Source of the DNA: Eubacterium_B sp034180045
GTDB lineage: Bacteria; Bacillota; Clostridia; Peptostreptococcales; Anaerovoracaceae
Direction: 5' to 3'
DNA length: 64,000 bases
NCBI GenBank assembly: GCA_034180045.1
Contig: JAXFOY010000025.1
Span: 135,744 to 199,743, forward strand
The notes under the pieces were generated by a model. The model did no database searches. It worked only from the letters and a program-made list of their open reading frames with translations, and was not told the DNA's origin. Of the stretch, positions 17,108 to 24,984 are shown one piece after another. Every line of letters begins with the position of its first letter. Position 1 is the first letter of the stretch. Made by a program: the position numbers and the translations under genes.

Positions 17108-17407
17108 ATGACATACGAGTCTAAATTCAAAAGAGATGATATTGACGAATTATTTGATGCGATTTTAACTTTGCGTGATAGAGAAGATTGCTATAGATTT
17201 TTTGAAGATATATGCACAATCAATGAGATTAACTCGATTGCACAGAGATTGCAGGTCGCTAAGTTGCTCTCTGAAAAAAAGACATATAATGAGATAGAAA
17301 AGACGACAAAGGCTTCAACCGCAACTATCAGCAGAATAAATAAATGCATTGTATACGGTGCTGACGGTTATCGCAGAGTGCTGGAAAGACTTAATAATAT
17401 CGAGTAG
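17108..17407 (+). CDS. TrpR-related regulator of the YerC/YecD family
   Basis: A 99-residue protein with the TrpR-superfamily helix-turn-helix. INEINSIAQRLQVAKLLSEKKTY and STATISRINKC are the turn and recognition parts. Family members in Firmicutes are small dimeric DNA-binding proteins of poorly known target; they keep the TrpR fold without clear tryptophan binding. I chose ATG 17108, which has GAAAGGAAGC upstream and lies inside the transcript; the frame is open back to 17018 but that would cross the promoter. It is followed by a small hairpin. Confidence 0.88.
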   Translation: MTYESKFKRDDIDELFDAILTLRDREDCYRFFEDICTINEINSIAQRLQVAKLLSEKKTYNEIEKTTKASTATISRINKCIVYGADGYRRVLERLNNIE

Positions 17408-17414
17408 TAATTTG

Positions 17415-17439
17415 GGGTGCATTTGCACCCTGTTATTTT
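17415..17439 (+). terminator. Short hairpin with T-rich tail
   Basis: GGGTGC-ATTT-GCACCC (17415-17430) followed by TGTTATTTT. The stem is only 6 bp and the tail is broken, so it may be a leaky terminator between the regulator and the transferase gene. Confidence 0.5.
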
Positions 17440-17465
17440 GAAGTCGAATTTATTGGAGGGTATAA

Positions 17466-18047
17466 TTGTCAAAAATATACTTGAGAGAAGGCGAAGTTTT
17501 GCATGGTAAAGCGGGCTATGGACTAATAAGGCGAGCCGCTTGCTTATATCTTGGAAACAGCAAATATAAAACGCTGAAATCTAAAGAATTAGAGGATATT
17601 GTAAAACAACTGAAAATAGAAGTTTACGAATTGGGGAAGCCGTATTTCGCGAATCTTGACATAGAGTTTTCACTCTCACATACAGGGTTGATGTGGATGT
17701 GTATCTTTGATGAAAAGCCTTGCGGGATTGACATTCAACAGGTTAAATCGTGCAAATTTGAAGCCATAGCAGATAGACATTTCAGCGAAAATGAAATAGC
17801 CTATGTAAATCTTTGGGGGGAAGAGGGATTCTTTGAGATTTGGACAGCAAAGGAAGCTTTCGGCAAATACACCGGCAAAGGGATATTCGGGGAAAAGGAA
17901 TCGCTTGTGGATGATAATCACGAGCTGAAGCAGGAGATAGCATATGAGGGAAAAACCGTGTATGTGAAAAAAATAGAGCTTTCACCGGATTTGAAATGCA
18001 CATACTGTACGGAATCGGATGAGATGGCGGATGTGGTGCTTTTATGA
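17466..18047 (+). CDS. 4'-phosphopantetheinyl transferase (Sfp type)
   Basis: A 193-residue protein that moves phosphopantetheine from CoA to carrier proteins. EFSLSHTGLM, then GIDIQ and WTAKEAFGKYTGKGI, are the three conserved blocks; the Asp of GID and the Glu of KEA bind magnesium. It starts with TTG at 17466, with GGAGGG 5 bases upstream and no better ATG. It is at the small end of the Sfp family. No NRPS or PKS gene is in the window, so it may serve the fatty-acid carrier protein or something elsewhere. Its stop overlaps the recX start (ATGA). Confidence 0.88.
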   Translation: MSKIYLREGEVLHGKAGYGLIRRAACLYLGNSKYKTLKSKELEDIVKQLKIEVYELGKPYFANLDIEFSLSHTGLMWMCIFDEKPCGIDIQQVKSCKFEAIADRHFSENEIAYVNLWGEEGFFEIWTAKEAFGKYTGKGIFGEKESLVDDNHELKQEIAYEGKTVYVKKIELSPDLKCTYCTESDEMADVVLL

Positions 18048-18547
18048 AATCAATAAGAGATATTGCCGCCGCAAGAATCCTGCGTTCCAGATGCAGTGTT
18101 ATGACTTTGAGGAAGTATCTAAAACAGAAATCCTTTGAGATTGAAGACATTGATTCAATCATAAGTGATTTTCTTGAATATGGTTATCTTGACGATTTGG
18201 AGTATAGTAAGGATTTTATAAGCTACGGTGAAAATAAGGGCTGGGGAAAGAGCCGCATTCAAAATGAGCTTAGAAAAAGAGGCATAAGAGCCGAACTGAT
18301 AAATGAAGCATACGAAACTTGCATGGACGAACTTGAAGAAGACGCAAATACCGGCGAATATGATAGAGCTTTTGGCGTGGCACTGAAGATTATTCGTCAA
18401 AGCGGAGTTGACTGCGAGCAAAAGCTTCCCGAAAAAGTACGAAATAGGATAATTAGAAGACTGTCAAGCTATGGTTATGGAGCGAGCATAGTTTTTTCGG
18501 TTCTAAGAAATATAGATGAAATGACAGATTATGAGCTTTTTGAGTAA
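18044..18547 (+). CDS. recX: Regulatory protein RecX
   Basis: A 167-residue RecA modulator made of repeated three-helix units. LRKYLKQKSFEIEDIDSIISDFLEYGYLDD and GKSRIQNELRKRGI are the first two repeat signatures. In the family it binds in the groove of RecA filaments and limits their activity. recA itself is not in the window. It overlaps the preceding transferase gene by 4 bases, so the two are co-translated, although no functional link between them is known to me. Confidence 0.88.
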   Translation: MKSIRDIAAARILRSRCSVMTLRKYLKQKSFEIEDIDSIISDFLEYGYLDDLEYSKDFISYGENKGWGKSRIQNELRKRGIRAELINEAYETCMDELEEDANTGEYDRAFGVALKIIRQSGVDCEQKLPEKVRNRIIRRLSSYGYGASIVFSVLRNIDEMTDYELFE

Positions 18548-18570
18548 AGGCTTGAAAGGAGAGTTTGCAA

Positions 18571-19824
18571 GTGGAATTTTGCTTACTTAACAAAGATGAA
18601 TATATAAAATTTAGTGAGAAGCACCCATATAGAAATTTTTTGAACCTTGTAGAATCACTGGAAACAAAAAAATACAGCGGCTGGAAAATCGAATTTGTCG
18701 GCGTAAAATCCGATGGTGAGATTTTGGCGGCTACGGCTCTGACATCGATTCCAATAATGAGATTTTACAGATACTATTATGCCCAGAGGGGATTTTTGGT
18801 AGACTACAGAGATGAGGAGCTTCTCAAGTTTTTCGTGTCGAAAATCAAAGCTTTTGCCAAGAAAAACAAGGCTCTTTATCTAAAGGTAGACCCGTATATA
18901 ATTTATAAGGAACGCGATAATGAGGGCGCGCTTGTCGAGGGAGGAGAAGATAATTCTTATGTAATCGACGCCCTGAAGCAGCTGGGATTCAGACATAAAG
19001 GCTTTACTGTAGGCTACGATGATGTTTCCCAGGCGCGTTGGCTTTACTCATTATATATTGACGGCAGAAGTGAGGATGAAATTTACAAGCAGTTTGATGA
19101 GCAGACTCGCTGGTCTATCAACAAAACTGTCAAGCAGGGGATAAAGATTAGAGAACTTCCGTTAGAGGAAATAGACATTTACACGAAGATGATGGATGAA
19201 ACCGCGGAGAGGCGGGGCTTTCCGGGACGAAGTCATAATTTTTATAAGAAATTCACAGAAATTTACGGAGACAGATGTAAGCTGCTTCTCGCCTATCTTG
19301 ATTTAGACGAATATTTGATAACGCTTGACGAGGAAAAAATGAAGCTAAATAAAGAACTCGAGAGCATTGAAGCGAAACTTTTAGAAACGCCGAACAATAA
19401 GAAGACTAAGAATAAGAAGCGCGTTACGGAAGAAGCGATTGATGTAAATATTAGAAAGTGCAGGGAAGCGGGAGAGCTTAAAGAAAAACACGGGAATATC
19501 CTAAACATGGCAAGCGCCTGCTTTACAGTATATGATAACGAAATCGTATACTTGTTCAGCGGCACAGATAATAGGTTTAGGGGATATAATGCGCCTTATG
19601 CCATACAGTGGTGGATGATAAGGTATGCGATTAAAAACGGAATCAACAGATATAATTTTTACGGAATATCAGGCGATTTCAACAAAGAGTCTCCGGACTA
19701 CGGTGTCTACGGATTCAAGAAAGGGTTTAACGGTGTTGTCGAGGAACTTATCGGGGATTTTATCATGCCGATAAGACCCCTCGCTTTCTCCATGTATCAG
19801 AAACTAAAGCCCGGTTTAATCTAG
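18571..19824 (+). CDS. FemAB/MurM-family peptidoglycan peptidyltransferase (FemX-like), copy 2
   Basis: A paralogue, about 417 residues, of the gene at 4779, sharing the order GNAT half (YYAQRGFLVDY, ALYLKVDPY), coiled helical arm, second half (YLFSGTDNRFRGYNAPY, NFYGISGDF). The arm at about residues 245-305 is very Lys/Glu rich, as in FemA-type enzymes that grip tRNA. I chose GTG 18571 because GGAGAG lies 8 bases upstream; TTG 18565 would sit too close. The end overlaps the convergent EamA gene by 9 bases. Two copies suggest that at least two bridge or stem residues are added to the cell-wall precursor. Confidence 0.88.
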   Translation: MEFCLLNKDEYIKFSEKHPYRNFLNLVESLETKKYSGWKIEFVGVKSDGEILAATALTSIPIMRFYRYYYAQRGFLVDYRDEELLKFFVSKIKAFAKKNKALYLKVDPYIIYKERDNEGALVEGGEDNSYVIDALKQLGFRHKGFTVGYDDVSQARWLYSLYIDGRSEDEIYKQFDEQTRWSINKTVKQGIKIRELPLEEIDIYTKMMDETAERRGFPGRSHNFYKKFTEIYGDRCKLLLAYLDLDEYLITLDEEKMKLNKELESIEAKLLETPNNKKTKNKKRVTEEAIDVNIRKCREAGELKEKHGNILNMASACFTVYDNEIVYLFSGTDNRFRGYNAPYAIQWWMIRYAIKNGINRYNFYGISGDFNKESPDYGVYGFKKGFNGVVEELIGDFIMPIRPLAFSMYQKLKPGLI

Positions 19825-20745
19825 TTCGTTTCCGAGCTTTGAAATATCCCTGCGCGATGCATCTTTCTTTGTTAGAAGAAAGACGGTTACGAAAATGCAG
19901 GCGAAGCCGAGTGCTTCGCTTTTGTGAAAAGGAACATTCAGCAGGAAAATCATAAATAGCGTGGCGGATACGGGCTCGACGCTTGCAAGCATACTGGCGA
20001 TGACCGGACCGCATCTGTTGATGCCCATAAGATACATCGTATATGGCACAACTGTGCCGAGAATTATAATTGCGGTGAAAATAGCCACAAACTTAGGCTC
20101 CGTATTGAAAGGCTGCAAAAATGCACCGCTGAGCGTGCTTATCACAATACCGCCTATCAACATTGCGCATCCGGTGACGCAGATAGCGCCGTATTCTTTG
20201 ATTAGTGAAATAGGCAAAAATGTGTAAAATACAATGGCGACAGCAGAGCAAAGTCCCCACATGAGCCCTATAGGAGTGATATAGATTTGATTTATATTAC
20301 CGTGAGTGGCTAGTATAAATGTACCGAACATAGCGAGAATTATAGCGATTACTTCCCTTTTTTCGGGTAATCGTCTAACTAAAAAACACTCGGTAATCAT
20401 ACAAAGCACAGGTCCGACATATTGCAAAATCGTTGCGGTTCCCGAGTTGGTATTATGAATTGCCTCAAGGTAAGATATTTGGTTAAATAAAATTCCAAGC
20501 AGAGCAAAGAGGATGAGGCGTATGACAGCCTTGCCGCTTGTTATCATAGAAATGAGCTTTTCTCTGTTTGTGAAAAATGAAAATGAGGTGAGAATGATGC
20601 CAGAGAGCACCATTCGCATAGATGAAAGATATATAGGTGTAACATTAAACCTTTCGAATAGAATTTGGGCGCAGGTTCCGGAAAAACCCCAGGATATTCC
20701 TGCAAGAATTGTTATGACTATACCTTGCTTAAATCTGTCTTTCAT
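19816..20745 (-). CDS. EamA (DMT superfamily) transporter
   Basis: A 309-residue protein with about ten membrane helices in two EamA repeats. GISWGFSGTCAQILF opens the first, and GLMWGLCSAVAIVFYTFLP opens the second. The family exports amino acids or other small metabolites; the substrate is not predictable here. I chose ATG at 20743-20745 (GGAGGTTTT upstream); the frame is open about 85 codons further but without a ribosome site, and that region belongs to the divergent gene. Its 3' end overlaps the FemX-like gene on the other strand. Confidence 0.9.
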   Translation of the reverse strand: MKDRFKQGIVITILAGISWGFSGTCAQILFERFNVTPIYLSSMRMVLSGIILTSFSFFTNREKLISMITSGKAVIRLILFALLGILFNQISYLEAIHNTNSGTATILQYVGPVLCMITECFLVRRLPEKREVIAIILAMFGTFILATHGNINQIYITPIGLMWGLCSAVAIVFYTFLPISLIKEYGAICVTGCAMLIGGIVISTLSGAFLQPFNTEPKFVAIFTAIIILGTVVPYTMYLMGINRCGPVIASMLASVEPVSATLFMIFLLNVPFHKSEALGFACIFVTVFLLTKKDASRRDISKLGNELD

Positions 20746-20805
20746 AAAACCTCCAATGCAGTAGATATATTTTAACAGCAAAATTGAGAAGATAAAAGGA
20801 GAAAA

Positions 20806-21045
20806 ATGGTAAATAAAAATTTTTCGGCAGTTTTTTTTAAGATATACGACAGGAAGATAAGCTCGGGAGAAATAGTTTTTAAGGAACTGGGTATGCCTCA
20901 TAATGATTTTACCATGCTTTGTACAACGGATGGACATATACCTCCTGCCGAGGTTATTGAGAGACTTTGCGTAACAATGAAGCTCGATGAAGATGAACAA
21001 AAGCTGTTTAGGAGCTTTATAAAGCCGGATGATGAAAGCCTATAA
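20806..21045 (+). CDS. Small protein, possible degenerate XRE-type helix-turn-helix
   Basis: A 79-residue protein after AAAAGGAG. I do not recognise it firmly. The pattern SSGEIVFKELGMPHNDF, then PAEVIERLCVTMKLDEDE, resembles the helix spacing of XRE/Cro domains, with the last helices best matched. It is divergent from the EamA gene (60 bases between the starts) and 83 bases upstream of the first CobW gene, so it may regulate one or both. It could also be an unrelated small helical protein. Confidence 0.5.
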   Translation: MVNKNFSAVFFKIYDRKISSGEIVFKELGMPHNDFTMLCTTDGHIPPAEVIERLCVTMKLDEDEQKLFRSFIKPDDESL

Positions 21046-21128
21046 AAATAAATTTTTAGGTCTTAAAGTCAAGTGGTATATATAGAATTGTAGGAATAAT
21101 AAACTTGACATTGAAAGGAATGAAATTT

Positions 21129-22223
21129 ATGGCAAAGATAGATATTTTTTCAGGATTTCTGGGTGCAGGTAAAACGACACTGATTAAGAAGCTTATTTCG
21201 GAGGCTTATCAAGGTGAAAATGTTGTTCTAATCGAGAACGAATTTGGAGATATCGGTGTGGATGGCACATTTCTACAGGATTCGGGAATACAGGTTAATG
21301 AAATGAATTCGGGGTGTATATGCTGTAGCTTGGTAGGTGACTTCGGCAAAGCTTTGGATGAAGTTGTCAGGAAATATAACCCTGACAGAATACTGATTGA
21401 GCCGTCCGGAGTAGGAAAGCTGAGCGATGTGATTCTCGCAGTCGAAAATCTCGAAAATGAAAAACTGAGATTAAACGGGCTTACTACGGTTGTAGATGCC
21501 AATAAGTGTAAAATATATATGAGAAATTTCGGAGAGTTTTTTAATAATCAGGTCGAGCATGCAAGTACCATAATTCTCAGTCATACATCAGGGCTGCCTC
21601 AGGAAAAACTCGATAAATGTATTGAATTGCTTCGCGGGCACAACAGGAGCGCCGACATCATAACGACTGACTGGGACGACCTAAGTGGCGAACTGATTCT
21701 TAAAACTATTGAGAAAAAGGCGGGAATCGTTGTGGAACTTGAGAATCTAAGTGTTGAATTTGAGCATCGCCACGAACATGAACATCATCACGAGCATGAC
21801 GAGCACTGCGATTGCGGCTGCCACGAACATGAACATCATCACGAGCATGACGAGCACTGCGATTGCGGCTGCGGCGAACATGAACATCATCACGAGCATG
21901 ACGGGCACTGCGATTGCGGCTGCGGCGGAGGTGAACACCACCATGCGGACGAGGTTTTCCAAAGCGTTGGAGTAGAGACAGGACATAGATTCGATAAGCA
22001 AGAAATTGAAAGTTTCCTTGACGCACTTGATGACACGTCGCAATTCGGAAATGTTTTGAGAGCAAAGGGCATTGTGGAGTGTACAGACGGAAGCTGGATT
22101 CATTTTGACTATGTGCCGGGAGAAGCGGATGTCAGGAGCGGGAGAGCTGCAACTACCGGAATGCTATGCATAATCGGGGCAGGAATCAACGAAGAAAATA
22201 TTAGAAAAACATTGGCTTTATAG
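21129..22223 (+). CDS. CobW/G3E-family metallochaperone GTPase with His/Cys-rich repeat
   Basis: A 364-residue G3E GTPase. Walker A GFLGAGKTT is at about residues 8-16, the zinc-type CxCC motif at 63-66 (CICC) and EPSGVGKLSD is switch-like. From residue 215 to 265 it carries three 17-residue repeats rich in His, Glu and CDCGC, then another HHH cluster, so more than thirty metal-binding side chains form a store or sensor loop. The CobW C-terminal domain follows. Family members deliver zinc, cobalt or nickel, or help survive zinc shortage. I chose ATG 21129 (AAAGGA 9 bases upstream). A second, different CobW gene follows 33 bases later. Confidence 0.92.
   Translation: MAKIDIFSGFLGAGKTTLIKKLISEAYQGENVVLIENEFGDIGVDGTFLQDSGIQVNEMNSGCICCSLVGDFGKALDEVVRKYNPDRILIEPSGVGKLSDVILAVENLENEKLRLNGLTTVVDANKCKIYMRNFGEFFNNQVEHASTIILSHTSGLPQEKLDKCIELLRGHNRSADIITTDWDDLSGELILKTIEKKAGIVVELENLSVEFEHRHEHEHHHEHDEHCDCGCHEHEHHHEHDEHCDCGCGEHEHHHEHDGHCDCGCGGGEHHHADEVFQSVGVETGHRFDKQEIESFLDALDDTSQFGNVLRAKGIVECTDGSWIHFDYVPGEADVRSGRAATTGMLCIIGAGINEENIRKTLAL
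21771..21923 (+). repeat. Three tandem 51-bp repeats coding for His/Cys motif
   Basis: Copies lie at 21771-21821, 21822-21872 and 21873-21923. The first two appear identical base for base and the third differs at about three positions. Each encodes 17 residues with seven to eight histidines and the CDCGC motif. The low divergence indicates recent expansion within the gene. Confidence 0.92.
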
Positions 22224-22256
22224 TTAATATATCGGAGTATAGAATAGAGGCAAAAT

Positions 22257-23198
22257 ATGGAAATTCCGGTTTATTTATTTACAGGTTTTTTGGATAGCGG
22301 GAAGACTACTTTTATACAAGATGCGCTTGAAGGTAGTGATTTTAATGCGGGTGAGAGAACTCTGCTTCTGATGTGCGAGCAGGGTGAGGTTGAACTTGAT
22401 GAAAGTAAATTTTTTACAAAGGATAATGTTTTTTGCGAGTATATAGAATCACTTGATGAGATTAATGCGGATAATCTCAGTAAGCTTCAAAAAAAGCATC
22501 GCGTTCAACGTGTCGTAATCGAATATAATGGAATGTGGTTGCTTCGGGATTTGTTCAGGAACATGCCGAATGAATGGACTATTTACCAAGAAGTAAGCTT
22601 TGCCGATGCGGGACTTTTCAAAAAATACAACGAGAACATGAGACAGCTTGTCTTTGATAAGTTGAAAACCGCTAATCTTGTAGTTTTCAACCGCTGCGTT
22701 CACGGATTTGATAAAATGGAGTTTCATAAAATTGTCCGCGTAGCAAACCGGAAAAATCAAATCATTTACGAATACGCAGCAGGTGATATTGAACCTGATA
22801 ACATTGTCGATGAACTGCCTTTTGATATGAATGCGGAACCTATAGAAATAAGAGATGATTGGTTTGCAGAATGGTATCGTGATGTAAATGAGAATCCGAC
22901 TAAATACGATAAAAAGAAGGTTAAAGTTGTAGGCAGGCTCGCTGTCGGCGGCGGACTGCCTGAAGGAACTTTAATTTTCGGCAGGCATGTGATGACTTGT
23001 TGCATAGATGACATTCAGTTTGCAGGGCTTCTTTGCCTTTGGGAAAATTCCTCCAAAGTCAAGAACGGCAGCTGGGCGGAAATAACAGCGGAAATCCGGA
23101 TTGAGTACTCGGATATTTACGCAGATGTAGGACCTGTGCTTTATTGTAATAAGCTTGTAGCAAGCCTGCCGCCGGAGCCTGAGTTGGCAACATTCTAA
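22257..23198 (+). CDS. CobW-like GTPase fused to a TIGR03943/DUF1980-like domain
   Basis: A 313-residue protein. Walker A GFLDSGKTT at about residues 10-18 marks the G3E GTPase half. The CxCC metal motif of CobW proteins is missing; only single cysteines remain in that region. The last 110 residues (VKVVGRLAVGGGLPEGTLIFGRHVMTCC onwards, split here for length: GRLAVGGG, FGRHVMTCC) resemble the C-terminal part of TIGR03943 proteins, which accompany YcgR-type permeases and zinc regulation. MTCCIDD may supply metal ligands. Located right behind the His-rich CobW protein, it probably works in the same metal pathway, though no permease of that type is seen here. Confidence 0.75.
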   Translation: MEIPVYLFTGFLDSGKTTFIQDALEGSDFNAGERTLLLMCEQGEVELDESKFFTKDNVFCEYIESLDEINADNLSKLQKKHRVQRVVIEYNGMWLLRDLFRNMPNEWTIYQEVSFADAGLFKKYNENMRQLVFDKLKTANLVVFNRCVHGFDKMEFHKIVRVANRKNQIIYEYAAGDIEPDNIVDELPFDMNAEPIEIRDDWFAEWYRDVNENPTKYDKKKVKVVGRLAVGGGLPEGTLIFGRHVMTCCIDDIQFAGLLCLWENSSKVKNGSWAEITAEIRIEYSDIYADVGPVLYCNKLVASLPPEPELATF

Positions 23199-23241
23199 AA
23201 AAGCTTAAACTACTAAAACTTACAGATATAAAGGAGCCGAA

Positions 23242-23994
23242 ATGAGTACTTACAGGGAACACTATTCCATATCCTCACACGATGTGGATATAAATAATAA
23301 CTTAAAGCCTTCATGCTTTGCGAGACTTATGCAGGAGACCGGAAATCACAATATGAGGGACAGAAGACCGACATATGAAGAGCTTTTTGACAACGGTCAA
23401 AGTTTTATAGCAACACGAATTCTCTACGAGTTGGTCGATCAGATTCACCGGTATGATGAAATAGATGTGCATACCTGGGCGTGCAGGGGCAAAGCGGCTA
23501 CTTTTATCAGATGTTTTTTAGTTAAGCGGGGCGATGAGATTGTAGCAAAGGGCTATAGCGAATGGGCTGTTGTAAACATACATACCGGAAAGCTCTGTCG
23601 CACGGATGAAATTGACCTTTCCGATTATGAATTTGATGAGCCTGTAGAGATGAGCATCCCCATAAGATTTACTTTGCCTAAGGGCATAGATTACGAACTT
23701 TGTGAAAAACATCAAGTTATGTTCAGCGAGGTAGATAGAAACATGCACATGAATAATACCTATTATCTCGATATGATATGGAATCACGTTCCGGATGTCA
23801 AAAATAAGAAGATGACTTCGTTCCTAATCAGACACAGAGCAGAGGCACCGCTTGGCTCGGAGATAGAAATCAGAAGAGCAAAGACGGCAGAACCTATAGA
23901 TGTTGCAGGTGGTGCAAATGAGAGCTATATCTTTAAGACGGCGGTAAACGGCAAGACGAATATAGAAGCGATAATTTCTTTTGCGGATATTTAA
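23242..23994 (+). CDS. Acyl-ACP thioesterase
   Basis: A 250-residue double hot-dog thioesterase of the bacterial FatA/FatB-like family (PF01643 type), releasing fatty acids from acyl carrier protein in the cytoplasm. SSHDVDINNNLKPSCFARLMQE starts the first hot-dog, and SEVDRNMHMNNTYYLDMIW in the second holds the conserved Asn-His region used for catalysis. The start follows AAAGGAGCCGAA. It probably sits at the end of the CobW transcript (43 bases behind), but no shared function is apparent. A strong terminator follows. Confidence 0.9.
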   Translation: MSTYREHYSISSHDVDINNNLKPSCFARLMQETGNHNMRDRRPTYEELFDNGQSFIATRILYELVDQIHRYDEIDVHTWACRGKAATFIRCFLVKRGDEIVAKGYSEWAVVNIHTGKLCRTDEIDLSDYEFDEPVEMSIPIRFTLPKGIDYELCEKHQVMFSEVDRNMHMNNTYYLDMIWNHVPDVKNKKMTSFLIRHRAEAPLGSEIEIRRAKTAEPIDVAGGANESYIFKTAVNGKTNIEAIISFADI

Positions 23995-24016
23995 TAATCA
24001 AAATGTAATATTAAAC

Positions 24017-24042
24017 CCCGGGTTAATACCCGGGATTTTTTA
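24017..24042 (+). terminator. Intrinsic terminator after the thioesterase gene
   Basis: CCCGGGT-TAAT-ACCCGGG (24017-24034) followed by ATTTTTTAT. Confidence 0.88.
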
Positions 24043-24054
24043 TGCTCTAAAAGT

Positions 24055-24108
24055 GTTACGAAAAGGTAACGACTGCACACAAGGTAACGTTACCTTGTGG
24101 TGACACTT
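24055..24108. promoter_or_regulatory. Palindromic enhancer-like sites upstream of a sigma-54 promoter
   Basis: A perfect 22-bp palindrome spans 24078-24099; its half is CACAAGGTAAC. Two more copies of the same word lie close by: GTTAC-GAAAAG-GTAAC at 24055-24070 is another inverted pair. The region is enclosed by AAAGTGT and ACACTTT. It lies about 125 bases upstream of the sigma-54 promoter, a usual position for the binding site of an NtrC-type activator, one of which is encoded four genes downstream. Confidence 0.65.
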
Positions 24109-24201
24109 TCAGCAAATCTAAATGAAGTCAAGAGGTGCTCAATCAGAAAAATCATCGGAATTTCAATGATGATTCGAGTTGCCGCTTCGGCTAAATAATG
24201 T

Positions 24202-24217
24202 TGGCACGGATATCGCA
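24202..24217 (+). promoter_or_regulatory. Sigma-54 (-24/-12) promoter
   Basis: TGGCACG-GATA-TCGCA matches the RpoN consensus TGGCACG-N4-TTGCA with one mismatch, keeping the GG and GC at the right distance. It is 52 bases before the hydrolase start codon. The downstream NtrC-type regulator has the GAFTGA-like loop needed to activate such a promoter. Confidence 0.75.
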
Positions 24218-24268
24218 ATAGTATGTTTCGAAATATCAAATATCTGTTTTATAAATGGAGGAAAAGAA

Positions 24269-24970
24269 ATGAACATTAAAGAAAAGTATCGGAATTTCTA
24301 TTATGAAACGATTGGCGAAGTAAAGGAACCTATTATTGATCCAAAGAAGACCGCATTGCTGCTTGTCGATTTGCAGAATGAGTTTGTATTGCGCGATTTC
24401 GGTGAGGCACTGCAATTTAAGGCAGCCGGAGAATGGGAAAGATGGATTCCCTTCCATGACAGATTGGATGAAATTGTTATCCCTAATAATAAGAAATTAT
24501 TGGATTTCTTTAGAACAAACAATATGGCTGTTACATACGGAAGAATTGCTTGCTTAAGAGATGACGGGGAGGATAGATCACCGGTTCAGAAATCAGAGGG
24601 TTGGAACAATATGTTAATGCCGGTTGACAGTTATTCTGCTCAAATGGTAGACGAATTGGCACCACAAAAGAATGAAATCATTGTAAATAAGACAACCGAC
24701 AGCGTGTGTAACGGCACAAATTACTTGACATTGTTAAGATTCATGGGAATAGACACGGTAGTAGTTACAGGCATAGTGACCGATCAATGCGTTGCCTGCA
24801 CGGTCAGAGACTTGGCAGATGCGGGATTAAAAGTAATATGCGTTGAAGATGCCTGTGCGGCAGGAAGTCAAGAACTTCATGATGCAGAGCTGAAAATTAT
24901 GAATGTAATTTACTGTGATGTATTGAGTACGGATGAAACAATAGACATAATTAGAAAAAATCTTCAGTAA
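24269..24970 (+). CDS. Isochorismatase-like cysteine hydrolase
   Basis: A 233-residue hydrolase of the isochorismatase-like (CSHase) superfamily. The catalytic triad is visible: Asp in LLVDLQNEF, Lys in NKTTDSVCNGT and Cys in GIVTDQCVACTVRDL. Members cleave amides or ureido groups (N-carbamoyl compounds, biuret, nicotinamide, ureidoacrylate). I cannot choose the substrate. ATG 24269 follows GGAGGAAAAG. It is the first gene behind the sigma-54 promoter and is followed 14 bases later by an amino-acid permease, so the substrate is probably a nitrogen-rich small molecule imported by that permease. Confidence 0.85.
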   Translation: MNIKEKYRNFYYETIGEVKEPIIDPKKTALLLVDLQNEFVLRDFGEALQFKAAGEWERWIPFHDRLDEIVIPNNKKLLDFFRTNNMAVTYGRIACLRDDGEDRSPVQKSEGWNNMLMPVDSYSAQMVDELAPQKNEIIVNKTTDSVCNGTNYLTLLRFMGIDTVVVTGIVTDQCVACTVRDLADAGLKVICVEDACAAGSQELHDAELKIMNVIYCDVLSTDETIDIIRKNLQ

Positions 24971-24984
24971 GGAGGTGGAGTGTA

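Noticed and set aside
21706..22103. Long reverse-strand and other-frame ORFs across the His/Cys repeat
   Set aside because: They arise from the repetitive, stop-poor sequence of the CobW gene; none has a ribosome site.
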